Shown here in pieces: positions 50,703-59,054 of a stretch of 64,000 nucleotides of DNA (its first letter is position 1; the number at the start of each line of letters is the position of its first letter). The stretch is from contig CP069418.1 in assembly GCA_017569305.1 (NCBI GenBank), forward strand, positions 1,302,001 through 1,366,000, read 5' to 3'. The DNA is from Clostridiales bacterium FE2011. GTDB lineage: Bacteria; Bacillota; Clostridia; Christensenellales; Aristaeellaceae. The notes beneath the pieces are model-generated. The model was given only the letters and a program-made list of their open reading frames with translations. It was not told the origin of the DNA and ran no database searches. The translations under genes and the position numbers were made by a program.

Positions 50703-51715
50703 GCCTTGATCCCTCCTTCCTCCGGTTTGCTTTCCGTCCGGTTCAGGAGCCGCTTGCGGCGGGCCGCTTCAATCGCGCGCCGCTGGGTCAGGGCGTCCAC
50801 CACCACGATGGCAATCAGCATCACGCCGGTAATCGTATTGTCGTAGGTGGACGGCAGGCCGATGAATACCAGCAGCCGGCTGATGGAGGACATGATCACC
50901 GCGCCGATGGCCGCGCCCACCATGTTGCCCAGGCCGCCGCTGAGGGAGATACCGCCCAGCACGCAGGCCGCAATGGCTGTCATTTCATAGCCGTTGCCGG
51001 CCACATTCATCACCTGGCCGTACTTGGAAGCGAACACATAACCAGCGATACCGGCCATGACGCCGCAGATCACATAAGCGGTGATCTTCGTGCGGAGCAC
51101 GGAAATACCTACCAGGGTCGCGCCGCCCGCGTTGTCGCCCACGGCGATGAAGTACTTGCCCCGGCGGGTCCGGGTGGTTACCAGGTGGGCGATCACCACC
51201 AGCACCAGCGCAATCAGGTAATACAGGGAAATCCCTGCGAAAAGCGACATATTGCCATAGACAGCCACGGGGCCGCCGAAGTTTTCAATGGTCCGGCCTT
51301 CGGTGACCATGTAGATGATGCCCCGGAGCACGCCGTTGGTACCCAGGGTGAAAATCAGGGACGGCACACCGAAGAAGGAAACCCCAATGCCGTTGAACAG
51401 TCCCACCGCCGCGCCGATCAGCAGTACGCAGACCAGCATCTTCCCGATGCTGCCGCCCTCCTGGGCGATCATGCCGGTGACCGAAGCCGCCAGTCCCAGT
51501 ACCGCACCGATGGAAACGTCAATTTCCCCTGTCATGATGACGAAGGCGATCCCGATAGCCAGCAGGGTATACATGGTTGCCGTGTTGAAGCAGGCAATGA
51601 TATTGGAGTAGCTCAGGAACGAGGCATTGGCCAGGCCGGTGATCAGGAAGAGGAGAATCAGGAAGATCAGGCTGGAACTCCAGCGGGCCTTCAGCAGTTT
51701 TTTCACGATGCTCAT
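50699..51715 (-). CDS. lsrC: AI-2 ABC importer permease LsrC
   Basis: 338 aa paralogue of LsrD. Conserved GIAFVIMTGEIDVSIGAVLGL (shown from AIGIAFVIMTGEIDVSIGA), FTLGTNGVLRGIIYMVTEG and AIAACVLGGISLSGGLGNM. Overlaps lsrA upstream and lsrD downstream by 4 bases each, so the importer subunits are translationally coupled. The C-terminal 30 residues are basic and cytoplasmic. Confidence 0.9.
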   Translation of the reverse strand: MSIVKKLLKARWSSSLIFLILLFLITGLANASFLSYSNIIACFNTATMYTLLAIGIAFVIMTGEIDVSIGAVLGLAASVTGMIAQEGGSIGKMLVCVLLIGAAVGLFNGIGVSFFGVPSLIFTLGTNGVLRGIIYMVTEGRTIENFGGPVAVYGNMSLFAGISLYYLIALVLVVIAHLVTTRTRRGKYFIAVGDNAGGATLVGISVLRTKITAYVICGVMAGIAGYVFASKYGQVMNVAGNGYEMTAIAACVLGGISLSGGLGNMVGAAIGAVIMSSISRLLVFIGLPSTYDNTITGVMLIAIVVVDALTQRRAIEAARRKRLLNRTESKPEEGGIKA

Positions 51716-53244
51716 TCCGTCACCGCCTTTCTGCCGACGATCCCGAAGGATGCGCTGGTCAGGACGTCCTGGTTGATCTCATCATGGCTGAATTCCCCGT
51801 TGATCCTGCCCTGGAACACCGTGACGGCGCGGTCCGCGATTTCCACCACTTCTTCAATGTCCGAGGAAACCATCAGCACCGCAACTCCCGCCTCTTTCAG
51901 TTGATGAATGATGTTGTAGACGTCGCCGCGGGCACCGGCGTCGATTCCGCGGGTAGGCTCATCCAGAATCACGACCTTGGGCAGCGTGGAAAGTGCCCGG
52001 GCGATAACCACCTTCTGCTGGTTGCCGCCGGAAAGGCTGCCGATCAGGTCTTCCAGGGAAACGATCTTGGTTCGGAAATCGTCCACATATTTCTGTGAAA
52101 TCTGCTTCTGCTTTTTCCGGTTGATATCCACCCGGCCGATCTCCCGGGTATTCAGGAGGGCGGAAGTGGTATTGGAGGAAATGGAGCGGATCTTGAACAG
52201 GCCGTGGTAATGCCGGTCTTCAGGAACGAAGTTGATGCCCGCCCTCAGCAGCTGGCCGGTGGACAGCCCCGTAATATCCTTGCCTTCCAGCAGCACCTTG
52301 CCGGCCAGCGTCTTGTCCCGGCCGAAAATGGTGCTGATCAGTTCCGTGCGTCCCGCGCCGACCACGCCGGCGATGCCCAGGATCTCGCCCGGATAAAGCT
52401 TGAAGGAAATATCCTTGAAACCATAGCCCGTCAGCCCCTGCACTTCCATGACCGGATCCAGGTGTTCGTAATCCACGGGCACATACGCGCATCTGCCGCT
52501 TGTGCACATTTCCACGTCCGAGGGCAGCAGGCCCCGGATCAGCATTTCCTTATTAAACTCCCCTACCGGGCCTTTCAGCGTGATTACACCGTCCCGCATG
52601 ATGGCCACATCCGTTGCCACCTCAAAAACTTCTGTCAGGCGGTGGGTGATGTAGATCATGCTGATGCCCTTGCTCTTCAGGTCCCCGATGACCTTGAACA
52701 GGGACTGTACCTCACCGAAGGTCAGGGCGCTGGTGGGCTCATCCAGGATGAGCACCTTGGCTTCCCGCAGGAGGCCGCGGAGGATTTCCACCAGCTGCTG
52801 CTCCGCAATGGAAAGGGTGTTGGCCTTCCGCTGGAGATTCAGCCGGAAATCCAGTTCCTTCATATGGGTGGCCAGGCGTTTCCGAAGCTCCGGCACCTTA
52901 TCCTTAAATCCCATCAGGATGTTTTCTTCCACCGTCATGTTGGGGAAAAGCATCGGTTCCTGGGGAACCATATAAATACCGGCCGAGAGGGCGGCGGACG
53001 GATTGACCATGTTCACGGGGCAGCCGTCCACTTCAATGGCGCCGCTGTCAGCACGATAGATCCCCATGATGATTTTCATGAGGGTGCTTTTGCCTGCTCC
53101 GTTTCCGCCGATCAGCGCAAGAACCTCTCCGGCCCGGAGGGATATGCTGACGCCCTTCAGCACTTCATTGATGCCGAAGGCCTTCCGGATATTGCTGACC
53201 GAAAGTGTGCAGACAGCACGGCTGTCTGCGTTTACATTAGCCAC
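51712..53244 (-). CDS. lsrA: AI-2 ABC importer ATPase LsrA
   Basis: 510 aa with two fused ABC domains, as in ribose/AI-2 importers. The N-terminal domain has Walker A GGNGAGKST (near 44), a signature-like LSIAEQQLVEI and LILDEPTSAL; the C-terminal domain has a degenerate Walker A GVVGAGRTEL (near 292), LSGGNQQKVVIARAL and VILDEPTRGIDAGA. The start is a GTG at 53244, 7 bases after GGAAAGGAAAG. First gene of the leftward lsrACDBF operon, driven by the promoter at 53315-53343. Confidence 0.92.
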   Translation of the reverse strand: MANVNADSRAVCTLSVSNIRKAFGINEVLKGVSISLRAGEVLALIGGNGAGKSTLMKIIMGIYRADSGAIEVDGCPVNMVNPSAALSAGIYMVPQEPMLFPNMTVEENILMGFKDKVPELRKRLATHMKELDFRLNLQRKANTLSIAEQQLVEILRGLLREAKVLILDEPTSALTFGEVQSLFKVIGDLKSKGISMIYITHRLTEVFEVATDVAIMRDGVITLKGPVGEFNKEMLIRGLLPSDVEMCTSGRCAYVPVDYEHLDPVMEVQGLTGYGFKDISFKLYPGEILGIAGVVGAGRTELISTIFGRDKTLAGKVLLEGKDITGLSTGQLLRAGINFVPEDRHYHGLFKIRSISSNTTSALLNTREIGRVDINRKKQKQISQKYVDDFRTKIVSLEDLIGSLSGGNQQKVVIARALSTLPKVVILDEPTRGIDAGARGDVYNIIHQLKEAGVAVLMVSSDIEEVVEIADRAVTVFQGRINGEFSHDEINQDVLTSASFGIVGRKAVTE

Positions 53245-53292
53245 GGGTTTTCTTTCCTTTCCCAGCGAAGTAGATATTTTATTTCACAACGC

Positions 53293-53302
53293 AACATTTG
53301 TT
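53293..53302. promoter_or_regulatory. Putative LsrR box 1
   Basis: AACATTTGTT in the transcribed leader of lsrA, just downstream of its -10 box. Confidence 0.6.
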
Positions 53303-53314
53303 CACTCACGAAAC

Positions 53315-53343
53315 AGTATATATGCCGGCATAACATTTGTCAA
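53315..53343 (-). promoter_or_regulatory. lsrA promoter with overlapping LsrR box 2
   Basis: Minus strand TTGACA (53338-53343) and TATACT (53315-53320), spaced by 17. AACATTTGTC (53332-53341) overlaps the -35 box. Confidence 0.85.
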
Positions 53344-53431
53344 CAGCTTTTTCCATTATCAGTTTGCGTGCCTTTGATCATTTGTAATTCAATATTTATA
53401 AGGAAATACAGTAAGAAAGTGCTGAATTCCA

Positions 53432-53460
53432 TTGACATCTGCACAGGATGATGCTATACT
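53432..53460 (+). promoter_or_regulatory. lsrR-lsrK promoter
   Basis: TTGACA (53432-53437) and TATACT (53455-53460), spaced by 17. A further CATTTGT core lies at 53379-53385, upstream. Confidence 0.88.
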
Positions 53461-53471
53461 CCATCTTGATT

Positions 53472-53481
53472 AACATTTGTT
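53472..53481. promoter_or_regulatory. Putative LsrR box 3
   Basis: AACATTTGTT at about +6 of the lsrR transcript, in a position for autorepression. Confidence 0.6.
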
Positions 53482-53519
53482 TACAACTTAAACTTTTGTA
53501 TGAAGAGGGCTGAAGCGAT

Positions 53520-54443
53520 ATGGATTATGAAGAAGCGCTGATGGCGAAGGCCGCCTGGTACTACTATTTTGAAAACCTCACTCAGCAGCAGATCTCCGAT
53601 CAGATCGGCGTCACCCGGCTCCGGGTTGTCCGTCTGCTGGAAAAAGCCCGGGAAACCGGCATGATCCAGTTTTCCCTCCGTCGGGGCAGTGAAGACCGGC
53701 TGGAGGCGGAAAAGCGCCTCAAGGAGCGTTACGGCCTGGAGGACGTCTTCCTGGTGCCCGGTCCCGCGGACCCGTCCCGCACCAACGCGAATATCGCCAA
53801 AGCCGCCAGCATGTATATTAATGAACGGCTGAAGGAAAACAGCGTGATCAACATCGGTTACGGGGACACCCCCGGCCGGGTGCTGAACAACCTGGCCACC
53901 ATGGCCGAAAGCACCATCACCTGCGTTTCCCTCACCGGCGGCGTCAGCTATTACCTGCCGAACACCCTCAGCAACGTGTTCAACGCCAAGCTTCACCTGA
54001 TTCCCGCTCCCCTGCTGGCCTCCACCAGCGAGATGGCTGAGGCCATGCGGAAAGAGGAAAGCGTGCAGCAGATCAGCCGGATGATTTCCCATGCGGAGCT
54101 CTCGGTGGTTGGCATCGGCTCCATGGATATGAGCGCCACCATCTTCCATTCCGGCATACTGAACAATAACGACCTGCTCTACCTGTCCATGAAGGGGGCC
54201 AAGGGCGACGTGCTCAGCCATTTCCTGGACAGCGAAGGCAACCCGGTCAGCAGTCCCATCGAGGACCGTCTCATCGCCACCTCCCTGGACAAGCTGCGGA
54301 ACCTGCACCATGTGATCGGCGTCGCGGCGGGCAAGGTCAAGGCGGAAGCAATCCGTTCCGCCCTGAAGGGACACTTCCTGGATATCCTGATCACCGATAC
54401 GGATACCGCGCAGGCCATTCAGGAAATGGATGACGCGGAATAA
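53520..54443 (+). CDS. lsrR: AI-2 responsive repressor LsrR (SorC family)
   Basis: 307 aa. N-terminal helix-turn-helix (AAWYYYFENLTQQQISDQIG then VTRLRVVRLLEKARETG, 12-48) followed by the SorC sugar-binding domain with INIGYGDTPGRVLNNL, TGGVSYYLPN, LIPAPLLAST and VVGIGSMD. In enteric bacteria LsrR represses the lsr operon until phospho-AI-2 binds. Divergent from lsrA over 275 bases that carry two strong promoters and repeated AACATTTGT boxes. AGAGGG precedes the ATG. Same operon as lsrK. Confidence 0.93.
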   Translation: MDYEEALMAKAAWYYYFENLTQQQISDQIGVTRLRVVRLLEKARETGMIQFSLRRGSEDRLEAEKRLKERYGLEDVFLVPGPADPSRTNANIAKAASMYINERLKENSVINIGYGDTPGRVLNNLATMAESTITCVSLTGGVSYYLPNTLSNVFNAKLHLIPAPLLASTSEMAEAMRKEESVQQISRMISHAELSVVGIGSMDMSATIFHSGILNNNDLLYLSMKGAKGDVLSHFLDSEGNPVSSPIEDRLIATSLDKLRNLHHVIGVAAGKVKAEAIRSALKGHFLDILITDTDTAQAIQEMDDAE

Positions 54444-54494
54444 GCAATCTACACAGTACAGATACAGGATCTTTTACGGGAGGGAAAAGCACAG

Positions 54495-56063
54495 ATGGAA
54501 AAACAGTACCTGATGGCGGTGGATGCCGGAACCGGCAGCGTCCGGGCGGTTCTTTTCGACACGGAAGGAAACCAGTTGGGCTGCGTCCAGCAGGAATGGA
54601 CGCACGCGGAAGATCCGCGTTTCCCCGGCAGTATGGATTTTGACTGGAAACACAACTGGGACCTGGCCAGCTCCTGCATCCGCGGTGTGCTGGCGGAAAC
54701 AGGGATTGATCCGAAGGCAATCGCCGCGGTCAGCACCACCTGCATGCGGGAGGGCATTGTGCTGTACAACGCCGCAGGGGAGGAAATCTGGGCCTGCGCC
54801 AATGTGGACGCCCGGAGCAACGACGAGGTTGCCGAGCTGATCCGGATGAACCCCGAACTGGAAAAGGAAATCTATCGGGTATCCGGACAGACCTACGCCC
54901 TGGGTGCCCTGCCCCGTATTCTCTGGGTCAAAAACAAAATGCCGGAGATCTATGAGCAAGTCAAAACCGTGGGCATGTTCAACGACTGGCTGATTTACAA
55001 GCTCACCGGCGTGCTGGCTGTGGAGCCTTCCAACGGCAGCACCACCGGCATTTTCGATCTCCAGAGCCGTTCCTGGGATCCGGAAATCATGCGCAAAGTA
55101 GGCCTGAAGGACGATATTTTCCCGCCCGTAGCTGAATGCGGCCAGGTGATCGGAACGGTCAACGCGAAAGGCGCAGCGGAAACCGGGCTGGCGGAAGGCA
55201 CCCGGGTGGTCACCGGCGGCGGAGACGCCCAGCTGGGCTGCGTGGGCGTCGGCGTGGTGGATCCCGGCCAGGCTGCCATTTTCGGCGGAAGCTTCTGGCA
55301 GTATGAATTCAACACCCCCAACGGAAAGACGGACGAGCAGTGCCGCGTCCGCGTCAACTGCCACGCCGTTCCCAACATGTGGCAGTATGAGGCCCTGGCC
55401 TTCAAGCCCGGCCTGACCATGCGCTGGTACCGTGACGCCTTCTGCCAGGAGGAATGCCGCCTGGCCAAGGAAAAGCGCACCGATCCCTATCAGCTGATGA
55501 ATGAGCAGGCGGAGAAGATTCCCGCCGGCTGCTACGGCATGATGTGCACCTTCAGCGACGTAATGAATTTCATTGCCTGGCGTCATGCGGCACCCACCTT
55601 CACCAATTTCGATTTTGACGCGGAGAAATACAACAAGTACACCTTCTACCGGGCCATCATGGAAAACACCGCCCTGATCGCCCGGGGCCATATGGATCTT
55701 GTTCGGGAATCCACCGGAGGCGCGCCGCAGGAAGTGGTCTTTGCCGGCGGAGCCAGCAAGGGAGATATCTGGTGCCAAATCCTGGCCGACGTCCTCGGTC
55801 TTCCCGTAAAAGTACCTGTTGTGCGGGAAGCCACTGCACTCGGTGCCGCGATTATTGCCGGTTACGGCGCGGGCATCTACAGCGACATCAGCTCCGCCTC
55901 CCGGCAGCTGGTCAAATGGGCCAAGGTGTTTGAACCGAATATGGAAGCCCATCAGGTTTATGACCGGATGTATGGAGTATGGAGAAAGATTTATGACGCA
56001 CAGCTCGCCCTCAGCGACGCCGGCATCACCCGGTATATGTGGGCGGCACCCGGACTTCAGTAA
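54495..56063 (+). CDS. lsrK: AI-2 kinase LsrK
   Basis: 522 aa FGGY-family kinase that phosphorylates imported AI-2, trapping it and creating the LsrR inducer. AVDAGTGSVRAVLFDTEGN at the N-terminus, SMREGIVLYN-like STTCMREGIVLYN, IWACANVDARS, the catalytic Asp in GGGDAQLGCVGVG (near 242) and FAGGASKGDIWCQILADV match E. coli LsrK along the full length. GGAGGG precedes the ATG. It follows lsrR by 51 bases and precedes the cupin gene by 45. Confidence 0.94.
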   Translation: MEKQYLMAVDAGTGSVRAVLFDTEGNQLGCVQQEWTHAEDPRFPGSMDFDWKHNWDLASSCIRGVLAETGIDPKAIAAVSTTCMREGIVLYNAAGEEIWACANVDARSNDEVAELIRMNPELEKEIYRVSGQTYALGALPRILWVKNKMPEIYEQVKTVGMFNDWLIYKLTGVLAVEPSNGSTTGIFDLQSRSWDPEIMRKVGLKDDIFPPVAECGQVIGTVNAKGAAETGLAEGTRVVTGGGDAQLGCVGVGVVDPGQAAIFGGSFWQYEFNTPNGKTDEQCRVRVNCHAVPNMWQYEALAFKPGLTMRWYRDAFCQEECRLAKEKRTDPYQLMNEQAEKIPAGCYGMMCTFSDVMNFIAWRHAAPTFTNFDFDAEKYNKYTFYRAIMENTALIARGHMDLVRESTGGAPQEVVFAGGASKGDIWCQILADVLGLPVKVPVVREATALGAAIIAGYGAGIYSDISSASRQLVKWAKVFEPNMEAHQVYDRMYGVWRKIYDAQLALSDAGITRYMWAAPGLQ

Positions 56064-56108
56064 CCGCTGGCCAGCCATCGGCCGGTATATAGATTTGGAG
56101 GAGCACAT

Positions 56109-56459
56109 ATGTATATTATTCATGAGAACGACAGGGAGTACCGTTTCGGAGACAGCGGCCCGAAGTACCTGATGAAGGGGCCCAGGATGAATTTCGCCAT
56201 CGTCCAGTTCCAGCCGGGACAGGATTTCAAGGCCCACTATCACAACGTCATGGAAGAGAACTTCTTCATCCTGGAAGGTGAAGTCGATGTGATCGTGGAC
56301 GGTGTGGTCAATCACCTCACCCCCGGCCAGCTGATCCACATCGAGCCTGGCGAAATTCACTACGTGCTCAACCGGTACGACAAGCCTGTTAAGATGATTT
56401 CCACCCTGGCACCCTTTACCGACCCGGATAAGGTAAATGTGGAGAACTACACCTGGTAA
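56109..56459 (+). CDS. Small cupin protein, last gene of the lsrRK operon
   Basis: 116 aa, one cupin barrel. Likely metal ligands are the two His and the Glu of HYHNVMEENFF (about 44-54) and the His of PGEIHYVLN (near 89). Single-domain cupins include sugar-phosphate isomerases and small-molecule enzymes. LsrG, which isomerises phospho-AI-2 before LsrF acts, is missing from this locus; this cupin is co-transcribed with the kinase and is a candidate substitute. That role is inference from position. GGAGGAG lies 6 bases before the ATG, and a terminator follows. Confidence 0.85.
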   Translation: MYIIHENDREYRFGDSGPKYLMKGPRMNFAIVQFQPGQDFKAHYHNVMEENFFILEGEVDVIVDGVVNHLTPGQLIHIEPGEIHYVLNRYDKPVKMISTLAPFTDPDKVNVENYTW

Positions 56460-56503
56460 GCACAACAGCTCACCGGCAAATAAGATACCCCAAGGTACAA
56501 CCA

Positions 56504-56531
56504 GGGACTGCCCGCAGGGGCAGTCCTTTTT
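56504..56531 (+). terminator. Terminator of the lsrR-lsrK-cupin operon
   Basis: GGACTGCCC / GGGCAGTCC hairpin with a 4-base loop, then TTTTT. Confidence 0.92.
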
Positions 56532-56568
56532 CGTCCGAAAGCTGCAACACCCCAACGCCCTGCGGGAA

Positions 56569-56634
56569 TGTGACTGCGGGGACAGCACCAAATGTAACGC
56601 GCAGTGTGACATTTGGTCTGTCCCCTCTGTCTCG
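56569..56634. repeat. REP-like palindrome, diverged variant
   Basis: TGTGACTGCGGGGACAGCACCAAATGT..., then TGTGACATTTGGTCTGTCCC: the same outer GGGACAG/CTGTCCC arms as the other REP copies but with AAATGT/ACATTT instead of AACTGTC/GACAGTT inside, so the arms changed together. Confidence 0.7.
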
Positions 56635-56650
56635 TTCCCGCTCTCCGTAG

Positions 56651-56732
56651 CCTTCCCTGTTACTAAACAAACGCAGCGGAACACCTGCCGCTTCCCAAGG
56701 ACAAAAAGACGGTGCTGCATGGTGCAGCACCG
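56651..56732 (-). terminator. Terminator plus 46-base repeat, copy 2
   Basis: Minus strand hairpin CGGTGCTGCA-CCA-TGCAGCACCG (56710-56732) with TCTTTTTG terminates the coiled-coil gene. Beyond it lies the repeat (56651-56696), related to 46385-46430. The remaining gap up to 56951 shows nothing else. Confidence 0.7.
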
Positions 56733-56951
56733 CTAAAGAGGAGTGGGTGTAAACATCTATCTTCAAAACATCACTGCCGGAAACCGGCGGGATGATGTTC
56801 GTCATTGGCGGGAGCCGGCCGCATCTCCCTTTGACATCTGTATCATAACCGGCTTACCTTATCTTCAGCTTATGAATATGTGAATAACGGATGAATAGTG
56901 AGTGTGTTCTTTGGGAATCCGCCGCATAAAACCGTCCTTCACACCATATTT

Positions 56952-58220
56952 TTACTTGCCCTTGATAATATGCTTTGAAAAGACCGTTTTGTGCTGTCTG
57001 AGTGCAGGCAGCCCATCCGCGCCGGCCTCACCGTCATAGATGGAGTACCGGATGATAAAGGCCACTTTCCCTTCGTCCAGCTGTTCCTGCGTCACATCCC
57101 ATTCGCCCGTCCAGCTTCTTGTTTCCCCGGCAGGAAGCCCGTCGTCACCGAATTCCTCCACCTTCTTGTCATCAGGATAATACAGTGTCACAGGCTCATT
57201 CATGTCTTCTTCACCGGCATTGGTCACCGTTATAACGACATGGATTTTTCCGGGCTCGGACAGTGTATTTGTGTCAAAATCCATCGTGACTTTGGGAGGC
57301 AAGGAGGCCATTCCGTTTGTTTCTGCACTCTCCTTATTCTGGTCCTGGTTCTGGGCAAAGGTATTCAGCAGCGTCTGCAGATTCTGGTTTTTCACCTCCA
57401 GGCCCTCAATGGTCTTATCCTTTTCCGCAATACTGTCATTCAGTTCTTTGATGGTCTTCTCTTTCTCAGTCAGCTGCGTCTCCAGCCTTACAACAGTTTC
57501 TTCTTTCCCCTTCAGTTCCGTTTCCAGGTTCTGTATCGTTTCCTTCGTGCTGGCCGCCTCCGCGGTCAGCTCTTCAATCTGGCTGTCCTTGTTCTGGATA
57601 TCCGCGTTTAACGTCTCAATTGACTTCGACTTATCTGCAAGATCCGTACTCAGGGAATTTATCTGCTCCTGTGCTGCAGAAACACTGCCTTCCAGCTCCC
57701 CGCTTTTGTTATCCTTCTCAGAGACCGCAGCTTCCAGCTCACTGATCTTACTGTCCTTTTCAGCAACGGCAGCCTCCAATTCCCCGACTTTGCTGTCCTT
57801 CCCGGCAACAATTGTCTCCAGCTCCCCGATTTTGCCGCTCTTCTCAGTAATGGATGCTTCCAGTTCCCCAATCCGGCTGTCCCTGGAGGATACATCTTCG
57901 CTTAAGGCATTGATACGCTCCACATATTGTTTCGCGTCATCCGTCAGTGCAGTAATCTGCTGTTCCATTTCCTTAACATCGTCTTTCAGATCCTGGATCT
58001 TCCGATCCTTCTCTTCAAGAACGTCTGCCAGTCCCTGGATCCGTTTGTCCTTTTCTGCGATCTCCTCACTGAAAGCACCGTCCATATCATCCCGGATCAG
58101 CATATCCTGCTGCAGTGTTTCAACTTGTTCCTTTTTTTCTTCATACCCTGTATATAAACCAACCGTGGTTATTGCCAGAATACAGATAATCGCAATGAAT
58201 AATGTCGTTCCCTTTTTCAT
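56952..58220 (-). CDS. Membrane-anchored long coiled-coil protein with Ig-like C-terminal domain
   Basis: 422 aa. Membrane anchor 5-25 (LFIAIICILAITTVGLYTG), then about 270 residues of coiled coil (30-300). Around 115-180 the coil is built of near-identical 14-residue units (GELEAAVAEKDSKI and variants), two heptads each. After a short linker, residues about 315-420 look like a beta-sandwich (PPKVTMDFDTNTLSEPGKIHV, then VVITVTNAG), similar to CARDB-type folds. Probably a surface stalk with a binding head. AT-rich neighbours and no operon partners. GGAGGAG precedes the ATG. Confidence 0.75.
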   Translation of the reverse strand: MKKGTTLFIAIICILAITTVGLYTGYEEKKEQVETLQQDMLIRDDMDGAFSEEIAEKDKRIQGLADVLEEKDRKIQDLKDDVKEMEQQITALTDDAKQYVERINALSEDVSSRDSRIGELEASITEKSGKIGELETIVAGKDSKVGELEAAVAEKDSKISELEAAVSEKDNKSGELEGSVSAAQEQINSLSTDLADKSKSIETLNADIQNKDSQIEELTAEAASTKETIQNLETELKGKEETVVRLETQLTEKEKTIKELNDSIAEKDKTIEGLEVKNQNLQTLLNTFAQNQDQNKESAETNGMASLPPKVTMDFDTNTLSEPGKIHVVITVTNAGEEDMNEPVTLYYPDDKKVEEFGDDGLPAGETRSWTGEWDVTQEQLDEGKVAFIIRYSIYDGEAGADGLPALRQHKTVFSKHIIKGK

Positions 58221-58313
58221 TCCGGTCTCCTCCGCTTTTGCAAAATAGATTCTTTCCTTATGCCGGTATCAGCTCATACCCGTTTTTCATGTTTGCAGCT
58301 AATGTTTGCACCT

Positions 58314-58342
58314 ACAATACCATTTTTCAATCCAAGGCGCAA
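58314..58342 (-). promoter_or_regulatory. Possible promoter of the coiled-coil gene
   Basis: Minus strand TTGCGC (58337-58342) and TATTGT (58314-58319), spaced by 17, about 95 bases before the start. The AT-rich stretch 58320-58550 otherwise holds only a short unsupported open frame. Confidence 0.45.
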
Positions 58343-58548
58343 TAACAATAAATGATTATAGAGCAGGGCATGCAGATATTCATTCCTTTGACGCTGCTTA
58401 CCCTTTTCTATAACTACTTTATTTTCTTTTATTTCAGGTATAAATAACCAATTTGGCAAAATGAGCTTTTCTATATCTCTGTTTTTCGCAATTTTCTTTT
58501 TATCGCTGAGAATAGTATGGAAAAAAATCCTGGAAACCGGGAAGTTTC

Positions 58549-58583
58549 AAAAAAGACACGGATCAGTTTGATCCGCGTCTTTA
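58549..58583. terminator. Hairpin between two unassigned stretches
   Basis: AAAGAC-A-CGGATCA-GTT-TGATCCG-C-GTCTTT, 13 pairs and one mismatch. A and T runs on both sides make it bidirectional. Confidence 0.6.
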
Positions 58584-58604
58584 CTATGATTTCCTTCTCT
58601 GCAG

Positions 58605-58809
58605 TTATTCTTTCGTCATCGACTGATTTAGCTCTTTCAGGCTTTGGATAAACTCAGCAGCCTCTTCGGAATTCCTGATCATTCGTCCTTTCCCAGTCTC
58701 CAAAATATGTCTGCCAAAAATAATACTCATTACTGCCATTCATTCCGAATGAACGTATATATTCATGAAAGCACTCACACAGAGGCTTTTTACATAGATT
58801 GAAATCCAT
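58605..58809 (-). pseudogene. Possible frameshifted small ORF
   Basis: The frame starting MDFNLCKKPLCECFHEY ends after 51 codons. A second frame, entered one base later near 58690, continues as MIRNSEEAAEFIQSLKELNQ to a stop at 58605. The total of 205 bases is one more than a multiple of three, as expected for a single-base insertion. There is no ribosome site upstream, and a divergent gene starts 20 bases away. Weak call. Confidence 0.25.
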
Positions 58810-58828
58810 TGCACAGGAGGGAAAGAAA

Positions 58829-58987
58829 ATGAACAGCAACAGTTACGATATGACCCGCGAGGGAACGGATCCCAAACCTCTTACCGATGAGGAATTCACA
58901 GAATTCCAGAAGGCAGAAAAGCGTAAAGAGAGTATAATCGGCGTGATTTCTTCCGCCCTCCTGGACATTATCGACTTCTTCCTTTGA
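58829..58987 (+). CDS. Small protein of 52 aa
   Basis: MNSNSYDMTREGTDPKPLTD, then a charged helix, then IIGVISSALLDIIDFFL. The N-terminal two thirds are acidic and polar; the last 17 residues are a hydrophobic or amphipathic helix that may sit on the membrane. A very good ribosome site (GGAGGGAAAG) and an own terminator support it as a real gene. No family is recognised. Confidence 0.65.
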   Translation: MNSNSYDMTREGTDPKPLTDEEFTEFQKAEKRKESIIGVISSALLDIIDFFL

Positions 58988-59005
58988 TCATACTTTAATA
59001 TATAG

Positions 59006-59041
59006 AAAGATGCGGATTGAGCTTATTCAATCCGCATCTTT
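59006..59041. terminator. Bidirectional terminator
   Basis: A perfect 15-bp stem AAAGATGCGGATTGA / TCAATCCGCATCTTT with a 6-base loop, between the 52-aa protein gene and the convergent regulator gene. Confidence 0.85.
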
Positions 59042-59054
59042 CCTATATCAACCG

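Noticed and set aside
58274..58459. 61-codon minus-strand ORF upstream of the coiled-coil gene
   Set aside because: TTG start without a ribosome site, AT-rich, overlaps the likely promoter of the coiled-coil gene, and no recognisable domain.
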